Source of the DNA: a virus
Length of the DNA stretch: 31,763 bases
Reading direction: 5' to 3' (one strand)
IMG/VR virus record: IMGVR_UViG_3300037294_000038
Location: 1-31,763 of that record
Each line of letters starts with the position of its first letter. Position 1 is the stretch's first letter. Below are positions 1-5,147 of the stretch, in pieces. Made by a program: the position numbers and the translations under genes. The notes beneath the pieces are model-generated. The model had not been told where the DNA came from. It was given only the letters and a program-made list of their open reading frames with translations, and did no database searches.

Positions 1-562
1 CAATTTGATTTTTTCTAAAGTCATTAATAAGCGCAGTAGCTTCAGCCCTAATTAACGTGCGTTCTGTTTCTGTTAATGTTGTTCTAAACTCTTTAACTTT
101 GTTTTCAGTATCCATGCCTGACAACAATGCTAACAACTGAGGCTTACCTCGTGGCTCAGGTTCTTGTTTAGCTTCCGATGCAGGCTCGCTGTTGCGATTA
201 TCTACTGTGTCCGCATCTTTGGTATCATCAATTAAAAATAAACCGTTAAGGGCGTATTTTCGAGCATACGATGATGCCATGCCTGTTATTTGGCTTTCAT
301 CTGCGCCTTTCTTTGCAAACGGTTCTCTTGCAAACGCTTTAACCATTGTTGAAAATTCGCCATCAATAAACTGAGCTGTAGCTTCAACGTAAAAACGGTC
401 ATTAACAACAATTATGTTATCTGAAAGAGTTAACAATGCACCGTCTAAAAGTGGCTTTACGGCTTCCAAGATGTCCTCACAACTGCGATATTTATACTTA
501 CCAAAACTGTTTGTTTGCGATTTAGGTGCTTTTAATGCCGCCTGTATTTTTGCTAATTTCAT
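1..562 (-). CDS. erf: ERF-family single-strand annealing recombinase (C-terminus cut by window edge)
   Basis: Probable ERF-superfamily protein, which anneals complementary single strands during phage recombination and genome circularisation. Translation from the ATG at 562 gives about 187 residues before the window ends. Seen: an N-terminal FGKYKYRSCEDILEAVKPLL block and, near residue 90, the family hallmark SSYARKYALNGLFLIDDTKD. A charged Lys/Glu linker follows (KQEPEPRGK), then a second small domain that runs off the left edge. A CGGAGAACC Shine-Dalgarno lies just upstream, and the ATG overlaps the stop of the HTH gene as ATGA, so the two are translationally coupled. The missing end prevents a length check. 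The ERF call is strong; the role is from family knowledge. Confidence 0.88.
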   Translation of the reverse strand, partial: MKLAKIQAALKAPKSQTNSFGKYKYRSCEDILEAVKPLLDGALLTLSDNIIVVNDRFYVEATAQFIDGEFSTMVKAFAREPFAKKGADESQITGMASSYARKYALNGLFLIDDTKDADTVDNRNSEPASEAKQEPEPRGKPQLLALLSGMDTENKVKEFRTTLTETERTLIRAEATALINDFRKNQI

Positions 563-762
563 TTGGTTCTCCGATTAAGTTTATATTTTGCGTAACGAGT
601 ACCGTTACCGTCTATCATTATTGTTGCGATGTCAAAACCTTTGGCACGCAGTTTAAATACAATGTCAGCAAGTCGTGTGGCACGAAACAATTCGAACGCT
701 TGCCAACTGGTTATAGTCTTGCCTTTTTTGAGGTGAGTAAACACCGAATCAATCTTAGTCAT
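559..762 (-). CDS. Small helix-turn-helix protein (HTH_39-like)
   Basis: A 67-residue protein resembling the short phage HTH_39 type: KGKTITSWQAFELFRATRLAD forms the helix-turn-helix (about residues 13-33), followed by a wing-like IMIDGNGTRYAKYKL end. Such proteins sit next to phage recombination genes and are presumed DNA-binding; the target is unknown. It overlaps the upstream gene's stop by ATGA at 759-762 and the downstream ERF start by ATGA at 559-562, so it lies in the middle of a coupled leftward operon. The last codons encode the Shine-Dalgarno of ERF. The HTH call is reasonable; specificity and regulatory direction cannot be read. Confidence 0.75.
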   Translation of the reverse strand: MTKIDSVFTHLKKGKTITSWQAFELFRATRLADIVFKLRAKGFDIATIMIDGNGTRYAKYKLNRRTK

Positions 763-947
763 AGCGCCTCCACGGTTATGCGGTACACAGTACCGTTCTT
801 GTCGACAACCTCTAGCATGCGCTTGCCTACTTGAGAATAAACATCATAGGCGTGTTCTGCGTGTTCTACACGGTCAGATGTACGCAAAGCGTTTAAACAC
901 ACATCTGCAAGCTGGTCAGCGTAAACAAACATGGATTTAGTTTTCAT
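759..947 (-). CDS. Small early protein of unknown function (62 aa)
   Basis: Unrecognised. I take the start at 947, not the longer in-frame start at 968, because GGAGG in the antisense of 951-959 sits correctly before the ATG at 947. The protein starts MKTKSMFVYADQLADVCLNA and is soluble, mixed charge, with a likely alpha-beta fold ending in a strand pair (KRMLEVVDKNGTVYRITVE). No cysteine pairs or membrane segment. It overlaps the gene upstream by 11 bases and the HTH gene downstream by ATGA. The overlaps on both sides support real translation; function is not inferable. Confidence 0.65.
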   Translation of the reverse strand: MKTKSMFVYADQLADVCLNALRTSDRVEHAEHAYDVYSQVGKRMLEVVDKNGTVYRITVEAL

Positions 948-1140
948 TGATATCCTCCAAATATTCATTACGATTTACACCGAAGTAAGATTCAATTTCT
1001 TGTGGCTCAATAGTCCCGATAACTTCCCATTCATCGGGAGTTACGCACAGCAAAGAATCATCAAGATAATCTTCATCTTGGACAGTAACTATTGCGCACA
1101 CAGTTTGAACGCGGGTACTGTAAATTTTAAACATTGGCAT
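937..1140 (-). CDS. Small acidic early protein of unknown function (67 aa)
   Basis: Unrecognised 67-residue acidic protein, rich in Asp/Glu (QDEDYLDDS, PDEWEVIG, EYLEDINEN). No signal peptide or membrane segment. The start at 1140 is supported by GGAGAAACC seven bases upstream (antisense of 1143-1151), the recurring ribosome-binding site of this phage's small genes and the sequence complementary to the 5' end of the candidate small RNA at 1605-1657. Small acidic phage proteins often mimic DNA or bind host proteins, but nothing here proves that. It overlaps the next gene by 11 bases. Confidence 0.65.
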   Translation of the reverse strand: MPMFKIYSTRVQTVCAIVTVQDEDYLDDSLLCVTPDEWEVIGTIEPQEIESYFGVNRNEYLEDINEN

Positions 1141-1223
1141 TTGGTTTCTCCTTTTATGTCAATTATTTGGTTTGATTGACCGGCCGTGATTGACCCGCGC
1201 CGTGGGGTTAGCGCGAGTCGTGA

Positions 1224-1466
1224 TTAAAAGGCGTGGGCGTCCCGCAAATGCCACGTCATATCCGTACTGTGACGGACATAGTATTTCCCAGCGTCCGTGA
1301 GGACGCTGTAAACGACCAGCCCCGATTGGTCGTTGCGCTCAGCGCGCCTGACTTCAACGGCGCGCTGAGCGCCGTATTTCCTGCACACAAAAGGGGGCGG
1401 GGTTACGCACCCAACGACCCCGAATTCTGATGGGTTTGCTAAAACTTCGATTTTTGTTACGTCCAT
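1224..1466 (-). CDS. First gene of left leftward operon, unknown function (80 aa), unusually GC-rich and hairpin-dense
   Basis: Unrecognised. The start is set at 1466 (MDVTKIEVLANPSEFG...) because CGGAGAAAC, antisense of 1471-1479, lies five bases upstream; the upstream in-frame ATG at 1523 has no such site. Visible features are a PPPFVCRKYGAQRAVEVRRA segment and a strand-rich middle (GLVVYSVLTDAGKYYVRH). Positions 1179-1422 are strikingly more GC-rich than the flanks and contain a chain of perfect inverted repeats (separate entry), so the DNA may be constrained by something other than the protein, or have been acquired from a GC-rich source. About 80 bases without a gene separate it from the next one. 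Confidence 0.55.
   Translation of the reverse strand: MDVTKIEVLANPSEFGVVGCVTPPPFVCRKYGAQRAVEVRRAERNDQSGLVVYSVLTDAGKYYVRHSTDMTWHLRDAHAF
1261..1422. repeat. Chain of five perfect inverted repeats (hairpin array)
   Basis: Five perfect stem-loops within 162 bases. (1) TCCGT/ACGGA, 1261-1276. (2) CAGCGTCC/GGACGCTG with a four-base GTGA loop (GNRA type in + sense), 1289-1308. (3) AACGACC/GGTCGTT, 1311-1334. (4) GCGCTCAGCGCGCC/GGCGCGCTGAGCGC, 14 bp with a 10-base loop, 1335-1372, starting at the base after hairpin 3 ends. (5) CGGGGT/ACCCCG, 1398-1422. A weaker CGCGC/GCGCG dyad lies just to the left, around 1195-1215. All five fall inside the 80-aa gene. The repeats are direct observations; whether they act as RNA, DNA or only reflect GC-rich coding sequence is unknown. 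Confidence 0.8.
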
Positions 1467-1504
1467 TTTTGTTTCTCCGTTTGAGTCAGCTAATTTGCTA
1501 ACCA

Positions 1505-1531
1505 TGTAAACATTGTAATACACTATTTACA
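1505..1531 (-). promoter_or_regulatory. 27-bp operator/promoter of the left leftward operon
   Basis: Imperfect dyad TGTAAACA-N11-TATTTACA, 24/27 identical to the site at 31281-31307; both precede leftward small-gene operons. On the minus strand the centre holds TACAAT (TATATT in the other copy), a good -10 hexamer, so a protein binding the dyad would cover the promoter. A further half-site TATTTACA lies at 1546-1553. No convincing -35 box is seen. Likely operator of a phage repressor or activator encoded outside the window. Confidence 0.6.
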
Positions 1532-1569
1532 GATTATGCAGATATTATTTACATTTATTTTTATAGGTT

Positions 1570-1598
1570 TTGCACAAGCTATAAATTTTAGCTATAAT
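1570..1598 (+). promoter_or_regulatory. Sigma70-type promoter for candidate small RNA 1
   Basis: TTGCAC (1570-1575), a 17-base spacer, TATAAT (1593-1598): a near-consensus sigma70 promoter with ideal spacing. It points rightward into a short non-coding unit that ends in an intrinsic terminator at 1657. Predicted transcription start about 1605. It is back to back with the leftward operator at 1505-1531. Confidence 0.75.
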
Positions 1599-1604
1599 TG
1601 GTCA

Positions 1605-1657
1605 GGTTTCTCCGACCTCTGGCTTGCAAGTGAATATTCCTTGCGAGTCTTTTTTTT
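1605..1657 (+). ncRNA. Candidate phage small RNA 1 with ribosome-binding-site-complementary 5' end
   Basis: Short transcription unit of about 53 nt between a near-consensus promoter and an intrinsic terminator, with no ORF. If transcription starts seven bases after the -10 box, the RNA begins GGUUUCUCCGACCUCU and then enters the terminator hairpin. GGUUUCUCCG is the exact complement of CGGAGAAACC, the Shine-Dalgarno of the exported Cys-rich gene (5131-5140), and matches 8-9 bases of the sites at 1143-1151, 1471-1479, 30948-30956 and 31264-31271. By analogy with trans-acting small RNAs it may occlude these ribosome-binding sites. Promoter, terminator and complementarity are seen; the regulatory role is inference. 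If transcription starts earlier, 1600-1617 could fold into a small hairpin presenting the same bases. Confidence 0.6.
1621..1657 (+). terminator. Intrinsic terminator of small RNA 1
   Basis: Arms GGCTTGCAAG (1621-1630) and CTTGCGAGTC (1640-1649) pair over 10 bp with two G-U wobbles around a nine-base loop, followed by eight T (1650-1657). Textbook Rho-independent terminator on the + strand. Confidence 0.8.
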
Positions 1658-1667
1658 GATGTATAAT
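1641..1667 (+). promoter_or_regulatory. Putative promoter for candidate small RNA 2
   Basis: Perfect TATAAT at 1662-1667 with TTGCGA at 1641-1646, spacer 15, shorter than ideal. The -35 box lies inside the 3' arm of the preceding terminator and the spacer includes its T tract. Predicted start near 1674. Weaker than the promoter of small RNA 1; read-through from it is an alternative. Confidence 0.4.
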
Positions 1668-1673
1668 TAACGT

Positions 1674-1827
1674 ATGCAATGGATTGGTAACCCAGCGCAG
1701 AGTTTAAGAGAGCGAACAGAACGCCTAAATTATGGCGGCTTCGTCAAAAGCTAGTAGTTAGATGCTCTTACATCACTACTTAGTGGCAAACCAAGCCTAA
1801 AGCCCCATAATTTAGGTGTTTTTTTTT
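1674..1827 (+). ncRNA. Candidate structured phage RNA 2 (~154 nt)
   Basis: Non-coding stretch bounded by a TATAAT box and an intrinsic terminator. The 3' part folds as a closed domain: CGCCTAAATTATGG (1722-1735) pairs with CCATAATTTAGGTG (1805-1818), 14 bp with one G-U. Inside it, AGTAGT + GATG pair with CATC + ACTACT around a CUCUUA loop (about 1753-1780). The 5' part is less obviously paired. I do not recognise it as tRNA, tmRNA, 6S, RNase P RNA, group I intron or a known riboswitch. No Shine-Dalgarno/ORF pair lies within it. It could be a regulatory RNA, a decoy, or the leader of the replication operon that starts 420 bases downstream. Confidence 0.5.
1722..1827 (+). terminator. Long-stem intrinsic terminator closing RNA 2
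   Basis: The 14-bp stem 1722-1735 / 1805-1818 is followed at once by nine T (1819-1827). The loop is about 70 bases and itself folded, which is unusual for a plain terminator and suggests a structured domain that also ends transcription. Confidence 0.6.
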
Positions 1828-2160
1828 GCCATTACCCGTACTCCGCACGATAGTAAGCACCTAAATGGGTGGCGCGGAATTAAACATTGGCTGGTCTACA
1901 CCCGACAGCAAGCCAACGCGGACTTAAATGGGTATCGCAACAAGTTTACAGGGCAAGCGGTGAGACAACCTGTAATCGAATAGAACATTAACTTCGGTAG
2001 CAATAGTCTATATCTAAAATTACAAGATACAGATGGTTGAGGAAAGATAGTCATAGCTATCACCCTTGGGGACTTTATTGTCAAACAAAAAACAATAAAA
2101 AATAAATAATTAAATTACAAAAATATTGCAACACAGATTGGATTAATTTGTATATAGTTA
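1828..2160. other. Gene-free, structured then AT-rich region; possible replication origin
   Basis: No convincing protein gene on either strand. Seen: TCCGC/GCGGA enclosing ACCC/GGGT (about 1830-1880); TTGGCT/AGCCAA (about 1889-1918); TTACAGG/CCTGTAA around a 16-base loop (about 1947-1976); GATAG/CTATC (about 2047-2062). TAAATGGGT occurs twice (about 1863 and 1926). Positions 2086-2130 are almost pure A/T. It lies immediately before the replication initiator gene, where phage origins often sit, so an origin with a DNA-unwinding element is possible, but no clear iteron set was found. Confidence 0.35.
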
Positions 2161-2190
2161 ACATTGGCGGATAGGCTTGCAAACCGAAAA

Positions 2191-2232
2191 TTGAGCATCT
2201 CACTCAACTTCCGTCACCCTAAATTGAGATGC
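2191..2232 (+). promoter_or_regulatory. Leader with two mutually exclusive hairpins before the replication operon
   Basis: GCATCTCA (2195-2202) pairs perfectly with TGAGATGC (2225-2232), eight bp. Alternatively TTGAG (2191-2195) pairs with CTCAA (2203-2207); both folds use the same bases. The longer stem ends four bases before the Shine-Dalgarno AGAGAGG (2236-2242) of the gene at 2249. No T tract follows, so this looks like a translational switch, not a terminator. Function is inferred. Confidence 0.45.
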
Positions 2233-2248
2233 AACTAGAGAGGTTGTA

Positions 2249-2854
2249 ATGAATTGCTACAAAATAAATATTGTTGAAATTGCAATTAATACAAGGTATT
2301 TAACACTTATACAAGATTTGTCCTATAGGCGCTTACTTGACTGGTATTATTTAAATGAAAGACCAATACCTACAAGCAACCCATCAATGCTGATTGGGTT
2401 AAACGATTATTTAACAGACGTTGAACGAGTGTTGAACGACTATTTTGTACGCACAGATGATGGTTGGGTTAACAATCAAATAGAAGTTGCCATCGAAGCG
2501 TCTAAAAGAACAAAACAAATTAAACCTGAAGCTATAAAACCAGATAATGTTGATGCGAACATTTGGAATGATTTTGTTGCGTTAAGAAAAACAAAAAATG
2601 CGCAATTAACAGAAACCGCTTTAAATGGCATTGTGCGTGAAGCAAAAAAAGCTAACGTCACAATTAATGATGCCTTGTCTATGTGTTGCTCTCTTGGTTG
2701 GCGGGGCTTTAAAGCTGACTGGGTAAAAGATACAAAGAAAAAAGAACCAGAATGGGTCACAGCCAAAAAAGATTGGGTAAACGAAATGACTGGAAAAACA
2801 GTAACCGCGGACATTATTGACATGGAAAACAATAATTTGAGGTTAGAAAAATGA
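2249..2854 (+). CDS. DUF1376/YdaU-like replication initiation protein
   Basis: Probable phage replication initiator, the O-like partner of the loader gene that follows. The N-terminal ~80 residues fit the DUF1376/YdaU winged-helix pattern: RYLTLIQDLSYRRLLDWYYL near residue 17, then NERPIP and a poorly conserved DYFVRTDDGWVNNQIE segment. The C-terminal part, WNDFVALRKTKNAQLTETAL through GWRGFKADWV, is the small helical module common at the end of phage replication proteins, presumably for recruiting the loader or helicase. Start ATG 2249 follows AGAGAGG at 2236-2242; its stop overlaps the next start as ATGA. The N-terminus (MNCYKINIVEIAIN) is more divergent than usual for the family. Confidence 0.75.
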   Translation: MNCYKINIVEIAINTRYLTLIQDLSYRRLLDWYYLNERPIPTSNPSMLIGLNDYLTDVERVLNDYFVRTDDGWVNNQIEVAIEASKRTKQIKPEAIKPDNVDANIWNDFVALRKTKNAQLTETALNGIVREAKKANVTINDALSMCCSLGWRGFKADWVKDTKKKEPEWVTAKKDWVNEMTGKTVTADIIDMENNNLRLEK

Positions 2855-3315
2855 GCTTGCCAATGAAAGCACTTGAAAGGTTGTTTCAAAGGTTAAGCGC
2901 AACGTATGGTTCAGAATTTATAAACAAATGGGATAAGTTACCTATTAGTGACGTTAAAACAGCATGGGCGCACGAGCTTTCATCATTTGCGGACAACTTG
3001 ACGGCTATCGGCTGGGCATTGGAAAACCTATCTGACCGTTGCCCGAACGCTATTGAGTTTAAGAAGCTATGCCGACAAGCACCTAAGCCAGACACTGTTA
3101 TGCTAGACACGCCTAAAGCCCCTGCGGACATAGTAGACACTGAGATTGCGGCAATGGTTAAGGCTGTGGTTCAGCAAACTAGCGCAGATGACAGCAAGCG
3201 TGATTACAAGGCATGGGCGAAACGGTTAAAAGCAAGACACGATGCGGGTGAGAAACTAGAGATATTTCAAGTACGCTCGTATAAGGTTGCCTTGGGCATA
3301 ACGGAGAAATACTAA
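2851..3315 (+). CDS. Lambda P-like helicase loader
   Basis: Likely DnaB-helicase loader of the replication protein P type. The 154 residues open with LERLFQRLSATYGSEFINKW, then W..EL (residues 30-34), a helical GWALENLSDRCPNAIEFKKLC segment typical of P-like proteins (the WPP-PEFR-LC pattern in relatives), and a Lys-rich helical end (KAWAKRLKARHDAGEKL). It is coupled by ATGA to the replication initiator and by TAATG to the DUF3310 gene. The order initiator-loader matches lambdoid replication modules. The assignment rests on motif pattern and position, because P-like loaders diverge quickly. Confidence 0.65.
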   Translation: MSLPMKALERLFQRLSATYGSEFINKWDKLPISDVKTAWAHELSSFADNLTAIGWALENLSDRCPNAIEFKKLCRQAPKPDTVMLDTPKAPADIVDTEIAAMVKAVVQQTSADDSKRDYKAWAKRLKARHDAGEKLEIFQVRSYKVALGITEKY

Positions 3316-3521
3316 TGGAGACAAAACAAGTAGGTGGTACACATTACAAATCAGATATTGAACCTTGGGATTACATCATCGCAAACCAGTTGGGCTACTT
3401 AGAGGGTAACGTCATTAAGTACGTTACCCGCCATAAAAGCAAGGGCGGGCGTGCGGACATACTAAAAGCAATGCACTATCTTGAGAAAATACTTGAGGTT
3501 GAGTATAAGGGTGAATCATGA
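3315..3521 (+). CDS. DUF3310 protein (SaV-like nucleotide kinase family)
   Basis: A 68-residue DUF3310 protein, common in phage early regions and described as SaV-like, possibly nucleotide kinase. Hallmarks: VGGTHYKSDIEPWDYIIANQ at the start, LGYLEGNVIKYVTRHKSKGG in the middle, then DILKAMHYLEKILE. The conserved His in GGTHY, the EGN-IKY-RH block and the Asp of the last helix are all intact. CGGAGAAAT at about 3302-3310 is its Shine-Dalgarno. It overlaps the stop of the loader gene (TAATG) and the methyltransferase start (ATGA). The biochemical role is known only from annotation of relatives. Confidence 0.85.
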   Translation: METKQVGGTHYKSDIEPWDYIIANQLGYLEGNVIKYVTRHKSKGGRADILKAMHYLEKILEVEYKGES

Positions 3522-4801
3522 AATATCTATCAGTATGCTCAGGCATAGAAGCCGCAACCGTTGCGTGGCATCAATTGGGGTTTAAACCTGTTGGGTTTAG
3601 CGAAATAGAGAAATTTCCAAGCCAAGTATTAACACATCACTACCCAGACGTTAACAACTATGGTGACATGACAAATTTTAAGGAGTGGGACATTGGAACA
3701 ATTGACATTTTGGTCGGAGGAACGCCCTGCCAATCATTCTCAGTCGCAGGGCTTAGGCAAGGTATGCAAGACCCAAGGGGAAACCTTGCCCTTACTTATT
3801 GCGGAATACTTGACCGATTTAAGCCAAAGTGGTTTGTCTGGGAAAACGTGCCTGGTGTCCTCAGTAGCAATGGTGGACGGGACTTTGGTTCCGTCCTCGG
3901 GGCGGTGGCAGAACTCGGGTATGGGTTCGCCTACCGAGTGCTTGACGCTCAAAACTTCGGAGTCCCACAAAGACGCAGAAGAGTGTTTGTTGTCGGATGT
4001 CTTGGAGATTGGAGACGTGCCGCAACGGTACTTTTTGAGCGAGAAAGCCTGTGCTGGGATATTAAGACGAGCAGAAAAAAGGGGCAAGACGTTGCCGCCT
4101 GCGCTTCAAGCAGCACTAGTGTCAGTGTTAACAACCAGGAAGAATGTGTAGTAACGTGTTTTGAACAAAGAAGTCCAGACGGAATTGCTAGAGTTGTTGG
4201 TGGAATATCACCTACATTAAACAGAATGGGTGGAGGTCAAAGAGAACCTTGCGTGTTTTATAACAATGTATTTGCAACTTTGGACGCCAATGAAGGTAAT
4301 AAATGGGGTAGTAACCAGTGGGTTGATCAAGGTAAAGCTATTTTGCAACCTATTTCGCTTGCTGAAAACACTATAGGTAGGCAACCACAGAACGTTGGCA
4401 ATGGTGATGGGTTTACGGTGGGCGATCCAATGTATACGCTGAACGCTACTGGTGTGCATGGGGTGGCGCAACCGATACCTTTAGACTTACGCAACGCCAC
4501 ACAATCAAAAATCATTCACGGAACGCAAGACCCATGCGTTCCAGATATTGCATTTGCACAAGGTAGGAATAATGGAGCAGAGAACGTTCTGGTGCAATCA
4601 ATGTCTGTCCGTAGGTTAACCCCTGTAGAGTGTGAAAGGCTACAGGGATTTCCTGATGGATATACAGACATACAGCCCAACGGCAAGCCAACGGCTGACG
4701 GGTCGCGATACAAGGCTTTAGGCAATAGTATGGCTGTGCCTGTGATGAAATGGATAGGTGAGCGTATTAAAAAAGTTGATTTAATAAAGGTGCGGGCATG
4801 A
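3518..4801 (+). CDS. C5-cytosine DNA methyltransferase
   Basis: S-adenosylmethionine-dependent enzyme that methylates carbon 5 of cytosine in a specific DNA sequence, probably shielding phage DNA from host restriction. Motifs are in order: motif I-like LSVCSGIEAATVAWHQLGF (residues 4-22), motif IV GGTPCQSFS with catalytic Cys71, motif VI ENV (109-111), motif VIII QRRRRVFVVG (151-160), a long variable target-recognition region (about 165-360), motif IX RRLTPVECERLQGFP (about 365-379) and motif X GNSMAVPV (about 402). The gene looks intact and active at 427 residues. No cognate restriction enzyme is nearby, so it is an orphan methyltransferase. Residues 59-211 are overprinted by another gene in the +1 frame. 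ATGA overlaps at both ends. Confidence 0.95.
   Translation: MKYLSVCSGIEAATVAWHQLGFKPVGFSEIEKFPSQVLTHHYPDVNNYGDMTNFKEWDIGTIDILVGGTPCQSFSVAGLRQGMQDPRGNLALTYCGILDRFKPKWFVWENVPGVLSSNGGRDFGSVLGAVAELGYGFAYRVLDAQNFGVPQRRRRVFVVGCLGDWRRAATVLFERESLCWDIKTSRKKGQDVAACASSSTSVSVNNQEECVVTCFEQRSPDGIARVVGGISPTLNRMGGGQREPCVFYNNVFATLDANEGNKWGSNQWVDQGKAILQPISLAENTIGRQPQNVGNGDGFTVGDPMYTLNATGVHGVAQPIPLDLRNATQSKIIHGTQDPCVPDIAFAQGRNNGAENVLVQSMSVRRLTPVECERLQGFPDGYTDIQPNGKPTADGSRYKALGNSMAVPVMKWIGERIKKVDLIKVRA
3693..4151 (+). CDS. Overprinted conserved phage protein inside the methyltransferase gene (152 aa)
   Basis: Second gene in the +1 frame of the methyltransferase. It starts with TTG at 3693, seven bases after a strong AAGGAG, giving MEQLTFWSEERPANHSQSQ. 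The middle has GTLVPSSGRWQNSGMGSPTE, and the end is SDVLEIGDVPQRYFLSEKA followed by CAGILRRAEKRGKTLPPALQ. From memory of phage proteomes, proteins with this N-terminus and this FLS-KAC-GILRRAEKRGKTLPP end are widespread and are sometimes annotated loosely as methyltransferase-associated, including as separate genes; I cannot verify this here. Function unknown. The long open frame across methyltransferase motifs IV-VIII plus a well-placed Shine-Dalgarno argues for real translation. Confidence 0.6.
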   Translation: MEQLTFWSEERPANHSQSQGLGKVCKTQGETLPLLIAEYLTDLSQSGLSGKTCLVSSVAMVDGTLVPSSGRWQNSGMGSPTECLTLKTSESHKDAEECLLSDVLEIGDVPQRYFLSEKACAGILRRAEKRGKTLPPALQAALVSVLTTRKNV

Positions 4802-4974
4802 ATGAAACAGTTTACTTTGACATTGTTGATAAGCGAATCGTATGCAAAGAATGCAGTACGCAAGAGTGTGTAACATTTCCTGTAGATGCCAATCTACTGC
4901 GAGCCCAGTTTGATCTATTTGCGCGTAATCACATAGGGTGCGTGCGTAACCTGTACCGACCACTGGCTGATTGA
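4798..4974 (+). CDS. Small Cys-containing protein (58 aa), possible zinc ribbon
   Basis: Unrecognised 58-residue protein. It starts MNETVYFDIVDKRIVCKECS and contains C16-x2-C19-x4-C24 and a later H-x2-C (HIGC), which could bind one zinc ion. The start ATG at 4798 overlaps the methyltransferase stop as ATGA, so it is probably translated by coupling. It ends six bases before the next small gene. Soluble, no membrane segment. Possibly a small nucleic-acid- or protein-binding factor; function not inferable. Confidence 0.55.
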   Translation: MNETVYFDIVDKRIVCKECSTQECVTFPVDANLLRAQFDLFARNHIGCVRNLYRPLAD

Positions 4975-4979
4975 TTACA

Positions 4980-5147
4980 ATGATTTTTCAGATAACCCAA
5001 GAGCATATAAAGGATAACAATCTTTTGTTTACAAAAGTGGGTTGGTGGTGCTATAAATCAAATGAATCACAAATTTTACATGTAAGAGAAACAAGAGCTG
5101 AAGTACAACAAATAGTATTTTATTTACAAACGGAGAAACCAAAATGA
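4980..5147 (+). CDS. Small hypothetical protein (55 aa)
   Basis: Unrecognised. Frame from ATG 4980 gives 55 residues starting MIFQITQEHIKDNNLLFTKV, with a Trp-rich VGWWCYKS and a basic helix near the end. No clear Shine-Dalgarno precedes it, the main weakness. Its final codons (TEKPK) contain the CGGAGAAACC ribosome-binding site of the next gene, and its stop overlaps that gene's ATG as ATGA, so it may serve mainly as a coupled leader. Confidence 0.4.
   Translation: MIFQITQEHIKDNNLLFTKVGWWCYKSNESQILHVRETRAEVQQIVFYLQTEKPK

Noticed and set aside
526-1179. + strand frames opposite the left early genes
   Set aside because: Shadows of coupled leftward genes with good ribosome-binding sites.
1233-1430. 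65-codon + strand frame opposite the 80-aa leftward gene
   Set aside because: No ribosome-binding site, antisense to a better supported frame, and its length is explained by GC-rich inverted repeats.
1896-2084. 62-codon minus-strand frame in the gene-free region
   Set aside because: No Shine-Dalgarno, Cys/Pro-rich random composition, and it overlaps RNA-like dyads.
2040-2100. Possible group I intron core (AAAGATAGTC) or RNase P-like GAGGAAAG
   Set aside because: No matching GACTA partner, no other conserved segments, and no interrupted gene around it.
1674-2248. tRNA or tmRNA gene
   Set aside because: No T-arm GTTCGAATC-type motif, no acceptor pairing and no CCA end could be found.
5020-5034. 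Dyad CTTTTGT-TT-ACAAAAG as a further operator
   Set aside because: Contains a TGTTTACA half-site but lies within a small coding frame in AT-rich sequence and lacks the N11 spacing of the two operators.
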